Source: Pseudomonas sp. RIT-PI-q
Lineage (GTDB): Bacteria > Pseudomonadota > Gammaproteobacteria > Pseudomonadales > Pseudomonadaceae
NCBI RefSeq assembly: GCF_001297125.1
Contig: NZ_LHPC01000046.1
Span: forward strand, 1-64,000
Length of the DNA stretch: 64,000 nt
Direction of reading: 5' to 3'
Below are positions 1 through 6,609 of the stretch, one piece after another (the stretch's first letter is position 1; every line of letters starts with the position of its first letter). A program made the position numbers and the translations under genes. The notes below the pieces were generated by a model. The model was not told the DNA's origin. It saw nothing but the letters and a program-made list of their open reading frames with translations, and did not search any database.

Positions 1-44
1 AGTTTGATTCGTTGATCCATTGGGGACTCTCGATTCCAGGGCAT
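1..44 (-). CDS. IS481 family transposase, N-terminal fragment (runs off the window)
   Basis: Only the first 14 codons are inside the window. They read MPWNRESPMDQRIKL, and a good ribosome binding site (AGGAGG) sits 8 bases before the ATG. An N-terminus beginning MPW followed shortly by a second Met is common in IS481-family DDE transposases, which carry a helix-turn-helix next and then the catalytic DDE core. Family assignment rests on this short stretch and on the repeats behind it; an IS3-like relative is possible. Confidence 0.5.
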   Translation of the reverse strand, partial: MPWNRESPMDQRIK

Positions 45-121
45 GGTCAGGCACCTCCTGACCGTATTTCATACCTGTAAACGATGTCTCCGGTTTAAAA
101 CGTAAAGGATGTCTCCGGTTT
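1..121 (-). mobile_element. End of an IS481-type insertion sequence, cut by the window edge
   Basis: The left edge contains the start of a transposase gene reading out of the window (start at 44, minus strand). Behind it lie two direct copies of a GTAAASGATGTCTCCGG-type motif, at about 75-94 and 101-120, which look like the terminal repeat zone of the element. The outer boundary is therefore about position 121, just before a half REP at 129-147. The exact end and any target duplication cannot be fixed because the other end lies outside. Confidence 0.5.
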
Positions 122-176
122 CTACCCAGGCAAGCCAGCTCCCACAAGGGTTCGGCTTGCCGCGCAGTGCGTAGCT

Positions 177-464
177 TTAGGCTGGGGCTTTCCAGCCCAT
201 CAGGCGTTGCTGGGCGACTTTGAGCAGGTCGCAGCCGTCTTGGGTCAGCAGGTAGAGCGCGTGGGTGATGTGGGGGATGTCTTCGATGTCACCGTCGAGG
301 AAGCTTTGGCAGTGCAGGGTTCGGAGCAGCTCGCTGGAGGCTCGGATGCGCTGGAGGGCGGCTTCGAGGATGTCTTGGGGGTGAGCTTCTGTGTCGATGA
401 TCAGGGGCGGGGAATCGGTGAGGTTGGTTTGGAGAGGGCGGTAGCGATCAATGGTGAACTTCAT
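177..464 (-). CDS. DUF6124 family small protein, copy 1
   Basis: This 95-residue soluble protein matches the Pseudomonas DUF6124 family: an N-terminal RYRPL motif, then a PPLIIDTEAHPQDILEAALQRI segment in two parts (acidic turn, then a helix beginning with DILEAA), and a C-terminal helix containing ALYLLTQDG. No signal peptide or membrane segment is present. Function is unknown. A paralogue lies at 1032-1325 with the same three blocks. The start codon at 464 has only a weak GAG upstream, and the ten bases at 468-477 are perfectly complementary to 552-561 inside the C4-type RNA, so translation is probably controlled by RNA pairing. Confidence 0.8.
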   Translation of the reverse strand: MKFTIDRYRPLQTNLTDSPPLIIDTEAHPQDILEAALQRIRASSELLRTLHCQSFLDGDIEDIPHITHALYLLTQDGCDLLKVAQQRLMGWKAPA

Positions 465-467
465 GAT

Positions 468-529
468 GTGTGATCTCGAATGCGTCAGAAGGAGTCGCCG
501 CCATCGTGACCAAGCGATGGGAGGCGACT
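468..529 (-). promoter_or_regulatory. Downstream C4 target: start-proximal pairing site plus hairpin
   Basis: Two parts. Positions 468-477, directly upstream of the DUF6124 start, pair over ten bases with 552-561 in the antisense RNA (b/b' type pairing). Positions 493-499 and 523-529 form a 7-bp stem, with an inner stem 502-506/515-519 and the loop hexamer at 508-513 (GACCAA on the plus strand), which is complementary to the antisense loop at 539-544. The outer stem shares bases 523-529 with the closing stem of the C4 fold, so the two structures exclude each other. Confidence 0.6.
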
Positions 530-602
530 GTGTTCAGGTTGGTCAACCGGTGAGATCACACGCTTACCCGGTACGCCCGAGGACGTCCCAAACACAGCCG
601 CC
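523..602 (-). ncRNA. C4-type antisense RNA, locus A
   Basis: The fold resembles the C4 antisense RNA of phages P1/P7 and the P4 CI RNA. A 13-bp closing stem with two G-U pairs joins 590-602 to 523-535. Inside are a short hairpin at about 576-589, and a hairpin at 537-548 whose loop (539-544) is complementary to two target loops at 508-513 and 670-675. The segment 552-561 is complementary to the sequence before the DUF6124 start. A second copy at 35978-36052 keeps every stem with compensating changes. Assignment to the Rfam C4 family is from memory and needs a covariance-model search. Confidence 0.7.
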
Positions 603-652
603 ATAAAGCGTGCTGACGCAAAAAGCGCCGGCAGCATACAACGGGTGCGTGC

Positions 653-701
653 GGAGATCTAATTCAGGTGACCAAACCTGAGTCGCTGAATTGGCAGCGA
701 C
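653..701 (-). promoter_or_regulatory. Upstream C4 target: two hairpins at the 5' end of the leader
   Basis: A 5-bp hairpin (665-669/676-680) displays the loop hexamer GACCAA at 670-675, the same as in the downstream target, so it can also pair with the antisense loop. It is preceded in the transcript by a perfect 7-bp hairpin, 682-688/695-701. AGATCT at 655-660 can make a five-base contact with 553-557, a weak counterpart of the upstream b site that is strong in locus B. I see nothing else supported between 702 and 799. Confidence 0.5.
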
Positions 702-799
702 AGTCCGACTATAGGTAGCGTCACTGGTTGGCGATAGTCGACAAAGAGTCTTCTCTTGTAGGACCGTGCCGAAGCTTTGATAGGGCGTTGCTGACGGAC

Positions 800-970
800 T
801 TATCGCTTCCGCAGTTTTTCGCGTTTGATTGCCATCAGGCGTTTGGCTTCTTCATCTGGAATGCTTGGGCGAGGGTCGTCGATGCTGGCTTGTACTTGTG
901 CTCTGAACCATGCGTCGTAGGCGGCTTTTTCGAGTTGTTTTTGATCGTCGGGCATTTTGGTTTTCTTCAT
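800..970 (-). CDS. Small RelB/StbD-like protein (orphan antitoxin-type stability determinant)
   Basis: This gives a 56-residue highly charged protein. The core AAYDAWFRAQVQ followed by DDPRPSIPDEE matches the C-terminal toxin-wrapping segment of RelB/StbD-type antitoxins, but the N-terminal DNA-binding ribbon-helix-helix usually present in that family is missing and no toxin gene is adjacent. I start it at 970 because the earlier ATG at 1000 lies inside a REP sequence; neither has a good ribosome binding site. It may be a degenerate antitoxin or a free-standing small protein of the same fold. Confidence 0.6.
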   Translation of the reverse strand: MKKTKMPDDQKQLEKAAYDAWFRAQVQASIDDPRPSIPDEEAKRLMAIKREKLRKR

Positions 971-987
971 GTGGATCGCGTTATCGT

Positions 988-1017
988 TCTTCGCGGGCAA
1001 GCCTCGCTCCTACAGGG
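988..1017. repeat. Single REP half-site
   Basis: One copy of the CGCGGGCAAGCCTCGCTCCTAC-type repeat (here ending CTACAG) without an inverted partner close by. It lies between two small minus-strand genes. Confidence 0.6.
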
Positions 1018-1031
1018 ATTGTGGTGAGGCT

Positions 1032-1325
1032 TTAGATCGTGGTGGGTTTTGGTAGGCGTTGACGGGCGATTTCGAGGAGTTCGTTGCCGTCCTGGGTCAG
1101 CAGGTACAGCGCGCTGACGATGTTGGGGATGTCGCTTACGTCGGACTGTTTGAAGCACAGGCAATACAGCGTTTCGAGCAGGTCGCTGGCGGCGCGGATG
1201 CGTTGGCGGGCGGCGTCGAGGATTTCGAAGGGGTCGGCTTCGGTGTCGATGAGCAGCACCGGGGTTTCGCTGTAGCGGGATTTGAGTGGGCGATAGCGGG
1301 CATTTGATGGATCGGGGTTGTTCAT
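1032..1325 (-). CDS. DUF6124 family small protein, copy 2
   Basis: A 97-residue paralogue of the protein at 177-464, sharing RYRPLKS, a VLLIDTEADPFEILDAARQRI-like middle (given here in two parts: VLLIDTEADP and FEILDAARQRI) and ALYLLTQDGNELLEIARQRL near the end. The start at 1325 is preceded by AAAGGA nine bases upstream, better than the upstream ATG at 1373. Unlike copy 1 it has no recognisable C4-type leader: the 100 bases before its start carry only an imperfect inverted repeat around 1350-1375. Function unknown. Confidence 0.75.
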   Translation of the reverse strand: MNNPDPSNARYRPLKSRYSETPVLLIDTEADPFEILDAARQRIRAASDLLETLYCLCFKQSDVSDIPNIVSALYLLTQDGNELLEIARQRLPKPTTI

Positions 1326-1620
1326 CGAGGTCAGTCCTTTGGGGGATCGGCAGTCTCGCCGGCAGGCCGACACACTGTTTCAGCCGCGCCGGAAACTATA
1401 GAAGGGTGTGTTGTTGTGCGACAAGACGGCTGTGATGGACAGGTTTTGTAGGGGGATTACGGGCATTTTGGGAATTGGCCTACGTGCTGGGGGAGGTTTT
1501 TTACTGGGGAATGGCTGTTGGTAAAAAGGCTTACGGGGTTGTCAGGTGTTGCGCGGCGAATCTCGCTCGGGGGTGCGTCAGACTGTGTAGGGCATTTCTA
1601 AGTTTGCGGTGATGTTGCTG

Positions 1621-1722
1621 GCCTCTTCGCGGGCAAGCCCGCTCCCACAGTGGTCGCGGGTGGTTCACAGACTTGCGCTCCATACCGGAAACCTGTGGGA
1701 GCGGGCTTGCCCGCGAAGGCGG
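1621..1722. repeat. Inverted REP pair in the 1326-1873 gene-free stretch
   Basis: Two 25-base arms, 1625-1649 and 1694-1718, of the GGGAGCGGGCTTGCCCGCGA repeat face each other across 44 bases and can form one long hairpin. It lies between divergent transcription units. The remaining bases of 1326-1873 hold no convincing gene; the recQ promoter must lie in the last 150 bases. Confidence 0.8.
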
Positions 1723-1873
1723 CCTTACAGACAGCCCCATTTCTCAAGCCCTACAAACCCGCGGAGCCATCCGCTGTATCATCCCGTATCTTTTTTGCCC
1801 CCGACCTTTTCTCGACTCGCTGCGATCGCCAGCTAGGCTTTGGGCTTCGCAGCGGTCAACGGAGTGACAGCTT

Positions 1874-3829
1874 ATGCACAACACCCTGGAACAGGTTTTC
1901 GGTTTTTCACAGTTTCGGCCCGGCCAGGAGGCGGCGGTCAGCGCGGTGCTGGCCGGGCGCTCGGCGGCGGCGATTTTCCCCACCGGCTCGGGCAAGTCCC
2001 TTTGCTATCAATTGTCGGCCCTGTTGCTGCCGCACCTGACGCTGGTGGTCTCGCCGTTGTTGGCGTTGATGCAGGATCAGTTGCTGTTCTTGCAGCGCCA
2101 CGGCATCTCGGCGGGCAGCATCGATTCGGCGCAAAGCCGCGATGACGCCAGCGACGTGATGGCGCGTGCAAAGTCCGGCGAGCTGAAGATTCTGATGATT
2201 TCCGTGGAGCGCCTGAAGAACGAGCGCTTCCGTAATTTCTTGCAGCAGGTGCCGATCTCGCTGCTGGTGGTGGATGAGGCGCACTGCATCTCGGAGTGGG
2301 GCCACAACTTTCGCCCCGACTACCTCAAGCTTCCCGACTATCAGCGCCAGTTCAACATCCCGCAGGCGCTGCTGCTGACCGCTACCGCGACGCCGAAGGT
2401 GATCGCCGACATGGAAGCCAAGTTCGCCATCGCCCCTGAGGACGTGGTGACCACCGGTTTCTATCGACCGAACCTCAATCTGCTAGTGGAACCGGTACGC
2501 GGTCAGGACAAGCGCCGACGCCTTGTCGAATGGATGAGCCAACGTCCCGATCAGCCAAGCATTGTCTACGTCACCCTGCAAAAAACCGCAGAGCACATTG
2601 CCGAACACCTGGGCCGAAATGGCATTCAGGCAGAGGCCTACCACGCCGGTTTGCCCCACGAACAACGGGAAGCGATCCAGAAACGCTTCATGGGCGGGCA
2701 GTCCAATTGCATCGTCGCCACCATCGCCTTTGGCATGGGCATCGACAAGAGCGACATCCGCAACGTGGTGCATTTCGACCTGCCAAAATCCATCGAAAAC
2801 TACAGCCAGGAAATCGGTCGCGCCGGGCGTGACGGGCAGCCGTCCGACTGCCTAGTATTGGCCAACCGCGACAGCCTCAACGTGCTGGAAAACTTCGTCT
2901 ACGGCGACACGCCGGAACAGGACGGCATCCGTTGTGTGCTCGACGAGTTGCAAGCCGCTGCGCCCGATGGGCAGTGGGAATTTCTATTGGGACCGCTGGC
3001 AGACCAGAGCAACATCCGCCTGTTACCGCTCAAAACCTTGCTGGTGCAACTGGAGCTGCGCGGGATCATCGCGCCGCGTTATGCCTATTACGCCGAGTAC
3101 CGCTTCAAATACTTGCAGGAACCGGAAGCCTTGCTGGCTCGCTTCGAAGGCGAGCGAAAGGACTTCGTCGCGGCAATCATCCAGACGTCCAGCCGCGCGC
3201 GGACCTGGGCCACGGTGAACTTCGACGCGCTGTACGAGCAGCATCAAGCCGAGCGTGATCGGGTGGTCAAAGCGCTGGATTACTTCCAGGAGAAGGGTTG
3301 GGTCGAACTTGAAAGCAAGCTGATGACCGAAGTCTACAGCCTGTTGCAAACCGACTTTGATGCCCAAGCCCTGAGCGAAGAGCTTCACGCCTACTTCACC
3401 CGCCACGAACACACCGAGATCGCACGGATACACGCCATGCTGGATTTGTTCGCCACCGAGCAATGCCTGGGTTATCGCCTGGCCGCGTACTTCGGCGACG
3501 AAAACGCGCCGCAGCAGTGTGGGCATTGCTCGGTGTGTCACGGGGATGTGGCGCGATTGCCAGAGCCACCGGAATTGCCGGCGCTTGTGGATAAAAACTT
3601 TGAGGCGCTGTGTGGCGATTTTATCCACAGGCACGAACAGCACACCGGCAGCGTTCCTTCGACTGAGCGCGTGACGCGGTTTTTGTGCGGGATCAGTGTG
3701 CCGTTGTTTACCAAACTCAAGGCGCGGTCGATTCCGGGGTTTGCGGCGTTGGAGCAGTATCCGTATGGCGAAGTCCGGGCATGGGCGGAGGCGCATCCAT
3801 CCGCTGAATGTCGCTCATCACAGGAATAA
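1874..3829 (+). CDS. RecQ family ATP-dependent DNA helicase
   Basis: A 651-residue SF2 3'-5' DNA helicase acting in recombination and fork repair. Visible are the Q-motif region FSQFRPGQ (11-18), Walker A GSGKS (38-42), the DEAH box (134-137) followed by CISEWGHNFRPDY, a TATAT motif III, the QEIGRAGRDG motif VI and a zinc-binding cysteine cluster ending CGHCSVC. The C-terminal 110 residues do not look like a standard HRDC domain, so this is probably a RecQ paralogue rather than the canonical RecQ. GGAG lies about ten bases before the ATG. It is transcribed alone, towards the dehydrogenase gene. Confidence 0.85.
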   Translation: MHNTLEQVFGFSQFRPGQEAAVSAVLAGRSAAAIFPTGSGKSLCYQLSALLLPHLTLVVSPLLALMQDQLLFLQRHGISAGSIDSAQSRDDASDVMARAKSGELKILMISVERLKNERFRNFLQQVPISLLVVDEAHCISEWGHNFRPDYLKLPDYQRQFNIPQALLLTATATPKVIADMEAKFAIAPEDVVTTGFYRPNLNLLVEPVRGQDKRRRLVEWMSQRPDQPSIVYVTLQKTAEHIAEHLGRNGIQAEAYHAGLPHEQREAIQKRFMGGQSNCIVATIAFGMGIDKSDIRNVVHFDLPKSIENYSQEIGRAGRDGQPSDCLVLANRDSLNVLENFVYGDTPEQDGIRCVLDELQAAAPDGQWEFLLGPLADQSNIRLLPLKTLLVQLELRGIIAPRYAYYAEYRFKYLQEPEALLARFEGERKDFVAAIIQTSSRARTWATVNFDALYEQHQAERDRVVKALDYFQEKGWVELESKLMTEVYSLLQTDFDAQALSEELHAYFTRHEHTEIARIHAMLDLFATEQCLGYRLAAYFGDENAPQQCGHCSVCHGDVARLPEPPELPALVDKNFEALCGDFIHRHEQHTGSVPSTERVTRFLCGISVPLFTKLKARSIPGFAALEQYPYGEVRAWAEAHPSAECRSSQE

Positions 3830-3897
3830 ATTTCAAAAAAGCCCGGTGGCTGACTATGGTGAGGGCTGTCTTTGGATCGCCAACAAGAGAACAAAAC

Positions 3898-5124
3898 ATG
3901 AGCCAGACACCGTTCAACATTCAGCGCGCCGCCGTGATCGGCGCGGGCACCATGGGCCGTGGCATTGTCATGTGCCTGGCCAATGCCGGGGTGCCGGTGC
4001 AGTGGGTCGATAACAATCCGCAGATGCTTGAGCAGGCATTGGCCACTGTGGCCGAGACTTACGCCCACAACGTAAAGCAGGGGCGGATCGATCAGGCCGA
4101 GGCGGATGCGCGTGTTTCTCGGGTAACGGCGGCTGCCAACTACGCGGCGATCCGCGATGTCGATCTAGTGATTGAAGCGGTTTACGAAAACCTCGAGCTC
4201 AAGCAGAAAATCTTCCGCGAGCTGGACGGGCTGCTCAAGCCGGAAGCGATTCTGGCCAGCAACACCTCAGCGCTGGATATCGACGCCGTCGCCGCAGCCA
4301 CGCGCCGTCCGCAACTGGTGCTGGGCCTGCACTTCTTCAGCCCGGCGCACATCATGAAACTGCTTGAGATCGTCCGTGGAGCACAAACCGCCCCGACGGT
4401 GCTTGATGCGGCGCTGGAGCTGGGCAAGCGCATGGGCAAGGTCAGCGTGGTGTCGGGCAACTGCCACGGTTTCATCGGCAACCGCATGCTGCATCCGTAT
4501 GTGCTCGAAGCGCGCAAGATGCTGCTCGAAGGCGCTTATCCACAGCAGATCGACGCGGCGCTGCAAGGTTTTGGCTTCGCCATGGGGCCGTTCCGTATGT
4601 ACGACGTGGTCGGCATCGATCTGGAATGGCGTGCCCGGGAGCTGGCCGGCAAAGGCCAGGATGCGCCGGAAGTGCAGGTGGACAACCGTTTGTGCGAGCT
4701 GGGGCGTTTTGGCCAGAAGAGTGGCAACGGCTATTACCACTACGAGCCGGGCAGTCGTCAGGCTGAGCACGATGTGGAGGTCGATGCGCTGGTGCTGCAG
4801 GTCAGCGAGGGGTTGGGCTTCCAGCGTCGCGAGATCGGGCCTGAGGAGATTCTGGAGCGCTGTTTGCTGGCGCTGGTCAATGAAGGGGCGAAGATCCTTC
4901 AGGAAGGGATTGCCGAATCGGCCCATGACATCGATCTGGTGTACCTGAATGGTTACGGCTTCCCGGCGGACAAGGGTGGGCCGATGGCCTGGGCGGATCA
5001 GCAGGGGTTGGCGGATATTCATCAGCGGTTACTGGCGCTGGAGACGCGGCAGGGTGATCAGTGGAAACCGGCGCGGTTGATTGGGGAGTTGGCGGCGGTG
5101 GGTAAGGGGTTTACTGACAAGTGA
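3898..5124 (+). CDS. 3-hydroxyacyl-CoA dehydrogenase
   Basis: A 408-residue NAD-dependent enzyme oxidising 3-hydroxyacyl-CoA in beta-oxidation. The Rossmann motif GAGTMGRG is at residues 15-22, then the VIEAVYENLELK and LASNTSALDI signatures, and GLHFFSPAHIMKLLEI carrying the catalytic His, followed by GNCHGFIGNRM of the dimerisation domain. A second C-terminal 3HCDH domain follows, giving the FadB-like layout without the hydratase half. The start at 3898 is preceded by AAGAGAAC; the ORF is open further upstream to 3808 but that part overlaps the end of the helicase gene. A thioesterase gene follows after 170 bases and may act in the same pathway. Confidence 0.85.
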   Translation: MSQTPFNIQRAAVIGAGTMGRGIVMCLANAGVPVQWVDNNPQMLEQALATVAETYAHNVKQGRIDQAEADARVSRVTAAANYAAIRDVDLVIEAVYENLELKQKIFRELDGLLKPEAILASNTSALDIDAVAAATRRPQLVLGLHFFSPAHIMKLLEIVRGAQTAPTVLDAALELGKRMGKVSVVSGNCHGFIGNRMLHPYVLEARKMLLEGAYPQQIDAALQGFGFAMGPFRMYDVVGIDLEWRARELAGKGQDAPEVQVDNRLCELGRFGQKSGNGYYHYEPGSRQAEHDVEVDALVLQVSEGLGFQRREIGPEEILERCLLALVNEGAKILQEGIAESAHDIDLVYLNGYGFPADKGGPMAWADQQGLADIHQRLLALETRQGDQWKPARLIGELAAVGKGFTDK

Positions 5125-5147
5125 TTTCTGTAGCGCCTGTGAGGGCG

Positions 5148-5240
5148 CCTTCGCGGGCAAGCCCGCTCCCACAAGGTTTAATGGTGTTCACACGCTAAAT
5201 GTTTCACTGCAATCTCTGTGGGAGCGGGCTTGCCCGCGAT
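5148..5240. repeat. Inverted REP pair
   Basis: Arms of the CGCGGGCAAGCCCGCTCCCAC type at about 5150-5173 and 5217-5240, facing each other, fill the spacer between the dehydrogenase and thioesterase genes. Confidence 0.8.
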
Positions 5241-5297
5241 GAACGATGACGCGGTTTAAGCCTTAGACTGGCAATCCAACTTCAGGAATCGACACTG

Positions 5298-5729
5298 ATG
5301 TCCAACCCGATGCCCCAACGCACCGACTACCCGCACTTCCAGCCCATCACCACCCGCTGGCACGACAACGATGCCTATGGGCACGTCAACAATGTCACCT
5401 ACTACAGCTTTTTCGACACGGCGGTGAACACCTACCTGATCGAAGTTGGCGGGCTGGATATTCATGACGGTGAAGTGGTGGGTTTTGTGGTGAGTTCGGC
5501 CTGCGATTACTTTGCGTCGATCGCTTTCCCGGATCGCATTGAGACTGGTCTGCGGGTCGGCAAGTTGGGTAACAGCTCCGTTCAATATGAACTGGCTGTG
5601 TTCAAGCAAGGGGATGACGAAGCCTGCGCTGCGGGGCGTTTCGTCCATGTGTTTGTGGATCGTTTATCGAATCAGCCGGTGGCCATTCCTGCCGGGTTGC
5701 GCGGGGCATTGGAGCGCTTGGTGGTTTGA
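5298..5729 (+). CDS. Acyl-CoA thioesterase, 4-hydroxybenzoyl-CoA thioesterase (YbgC) fold
   Basis: A 143-residue hotdog-fold protein. The signature RWHDNDAYGHVNNVTYYSFFD (in two parts: RWHDNDAYGHVNN and VTYYSFFD) at residues 18-38 carries the catalytic Asp of the 4HBT/YbgC class and the helix-start region that binds CoA. It probably hydrolyses acyl-CoA thioesters in the cytoplasm; substrate length cannot be read from sequence. AGGA lies about eleven bases before the ATG. A strong bidirectional terminator follows at once. Confidence 0.8.
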   Translation: MSNPMPQRTDYPHFQPITTRWHDNDAYGHVNNVTYYSFFDTAVNTYLIEVGGLDIHDGEVVGFVVSSACDYFASIAFPDRIETGLRVGKLGNSSVQYELAVFKQGDDEACAAGRFVHVFVDRLSNQPVAIPAGLRGALERLVV

Positions 5730-5734
5730 CGGGC

Positions 5735-5768
5735 AAAAAAAATCGCAGCCCTTGGGCTGCGATTTTTT
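5735..5768. terminator. Bidirectional rho-independent terminator
   Basis: TCGCAGCCC and GGGCTGCGA form the stem; an A-run precedes and a T-run follows, so it can end the thioesterase transcript on the plus strand and the glycine-zipper transcript on the minus strand. Confidence 0.85.
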
Positions 5769-5798
5769 GATCTACCTGTCCGCGAAACCGTTCCGGTC

Positions 5799-6278
5799 TC
5801 AGCGACGATGGCGGTAGTACTTGTGATGCTTGCGATGGCCGTAGTGGTGACCACGATCGTGGTGGTCGCCACGGTAACGGCGATCACCACCGCCGCGACG
5901 ATCGTCATCGTCGTCATCGCTCTTGTTGCCCATGTAGTTACCCAGCGCGCCACCGGCGCCGCCGCCTGCTGCGGAGCCGATCAGGCTGCCGGTGGTGCCG
6001 CCCATGCTGCGGCCGACCACGTTACCGCCCGCTGCGCCCAACGCACCGCCAATGGCGGCTTCGCCACGGCTGCGTTTGTCTGCGCCAACGGCACTACCAC
6101 CCGCGCCGCCCAGGGCCGCGCCAATGGTGGAACCTGTATTGCCGCCTAGTGACTGACCGACGACCGAGCCAAGAACCCCGCCCAATGCGCCGCCCACACC
6201 TGCTTCGGTGGTGCCGCCGGCAGAAGCGAAGCCACTGACCAGGCCAAGGGACAACAAGAGAATCGAGGAGAACTTCAT
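5799..6278 (-). CDS. Secreted glycine-zipper envelope protein with charged tail
   Basis: 159 residues: a signal peptide (residues 1-20, ending ASA), a long glycine/alanine-rich part (22-120) with repeated GGxxG and GxxxG steps typical of glycine-zipper 2TM proteins, then six consecutive Asp and an Arg/His/Tyr-rich tail with many HH and RR pairs. The membrane part probably packs helices in the outer or inner membrane; the tail could bind metal or nucleic acid, which is inference. GAGG precedes the start. Gene is monocistronic on the minus strand. Confidence 0.75.
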   Translation of the reverse strand: MKFSSILLLSLGLVSGFASAGGTTEAGVGGALGGVLGSVVGQSLGGNTGSTIGAALGGAGGSAVGADKRSRGEAAIGGALGAAGGNVVGRSMGGTTGSLIGSAAGGGAGGALGNYMGNKSDDDDDDRRGGGDRRYRGDHHDRGHHYGHRKHHKYYRHRR

Positions 6279-6349
6279 AGAGGAACCTCAAGGGGATGAC
6301 GGCGCGATCCTGAGGCTGTGTCGGGGGGCTGACAATCGAAATCCGACGA

Positions 6350-6436
6350 GTAACACGACTTGAGCACATTTCTATAAGTTGCTGTTTTTTGGGCGGAACT
6401 TAAGTGTTTTTCGCCGGTCTTTAGCTACTTCGGATA
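6350..6436 (+). ncRNA. Possible small RNA ending at an otherwise unexplained terminator
   Basis: A terminator at 6437-6466 points along the plus strand, but no plus-strand gene precedes it after 5729, whose own terminator is at 5735-5768. GTAACA (6350-6355) and TATAAG (6373-6378), 17 bases apart, could be a promoter, giving a transcript of about 80 bases. Only these two signals support it. Confidence 0.3.
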
Positions 6437-6466
6437 GGCCGTTTTTGTTAGAAAACGGCCTTTTTT
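6437..6466 (+). terminator. Rho-independent terminator, plus strand
   Basis: GGCCGTTTT and AAAACGGCC form a 9-bp stem with a short loop, followed by six T. On the other strand no T-run follows. Confidence 0.75.
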
Positions 6467-6522
6467 GTGGGCGATTGGAAAGTGTTCGAAGGGTTCGCAA
6501 ACAGGCGTTGACCGGTCGGACG

Positions 6523-6595
6523 CCTTCGCGGGCAAGCCTCGCTCCTACAGGAGTCGTTCACCCTGTAGGAGCGAGGCTTGCCCGCGAAGAGGCCA
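6523..6595. repeat. Inverted REP pair
   Basis: CGCGGGCAAGCCTCGCTCC-type arms at about 6526-6552 and 6563-6589 face each other across a short loop, directly downstream of the FdhF-like gene end. Confidence 0.8.
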
Positions 6596-6609
6596 GCCCC
6601 GCTGCCGCG

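Noticed and set aside
490..640. About 50-codon ORF through the C4-type element (and a similar one in locus B)
   Set aside because: Reading frames through the structured RNA differ in sequence between the two loci while the helices are kept, so selection acts on the RNA.
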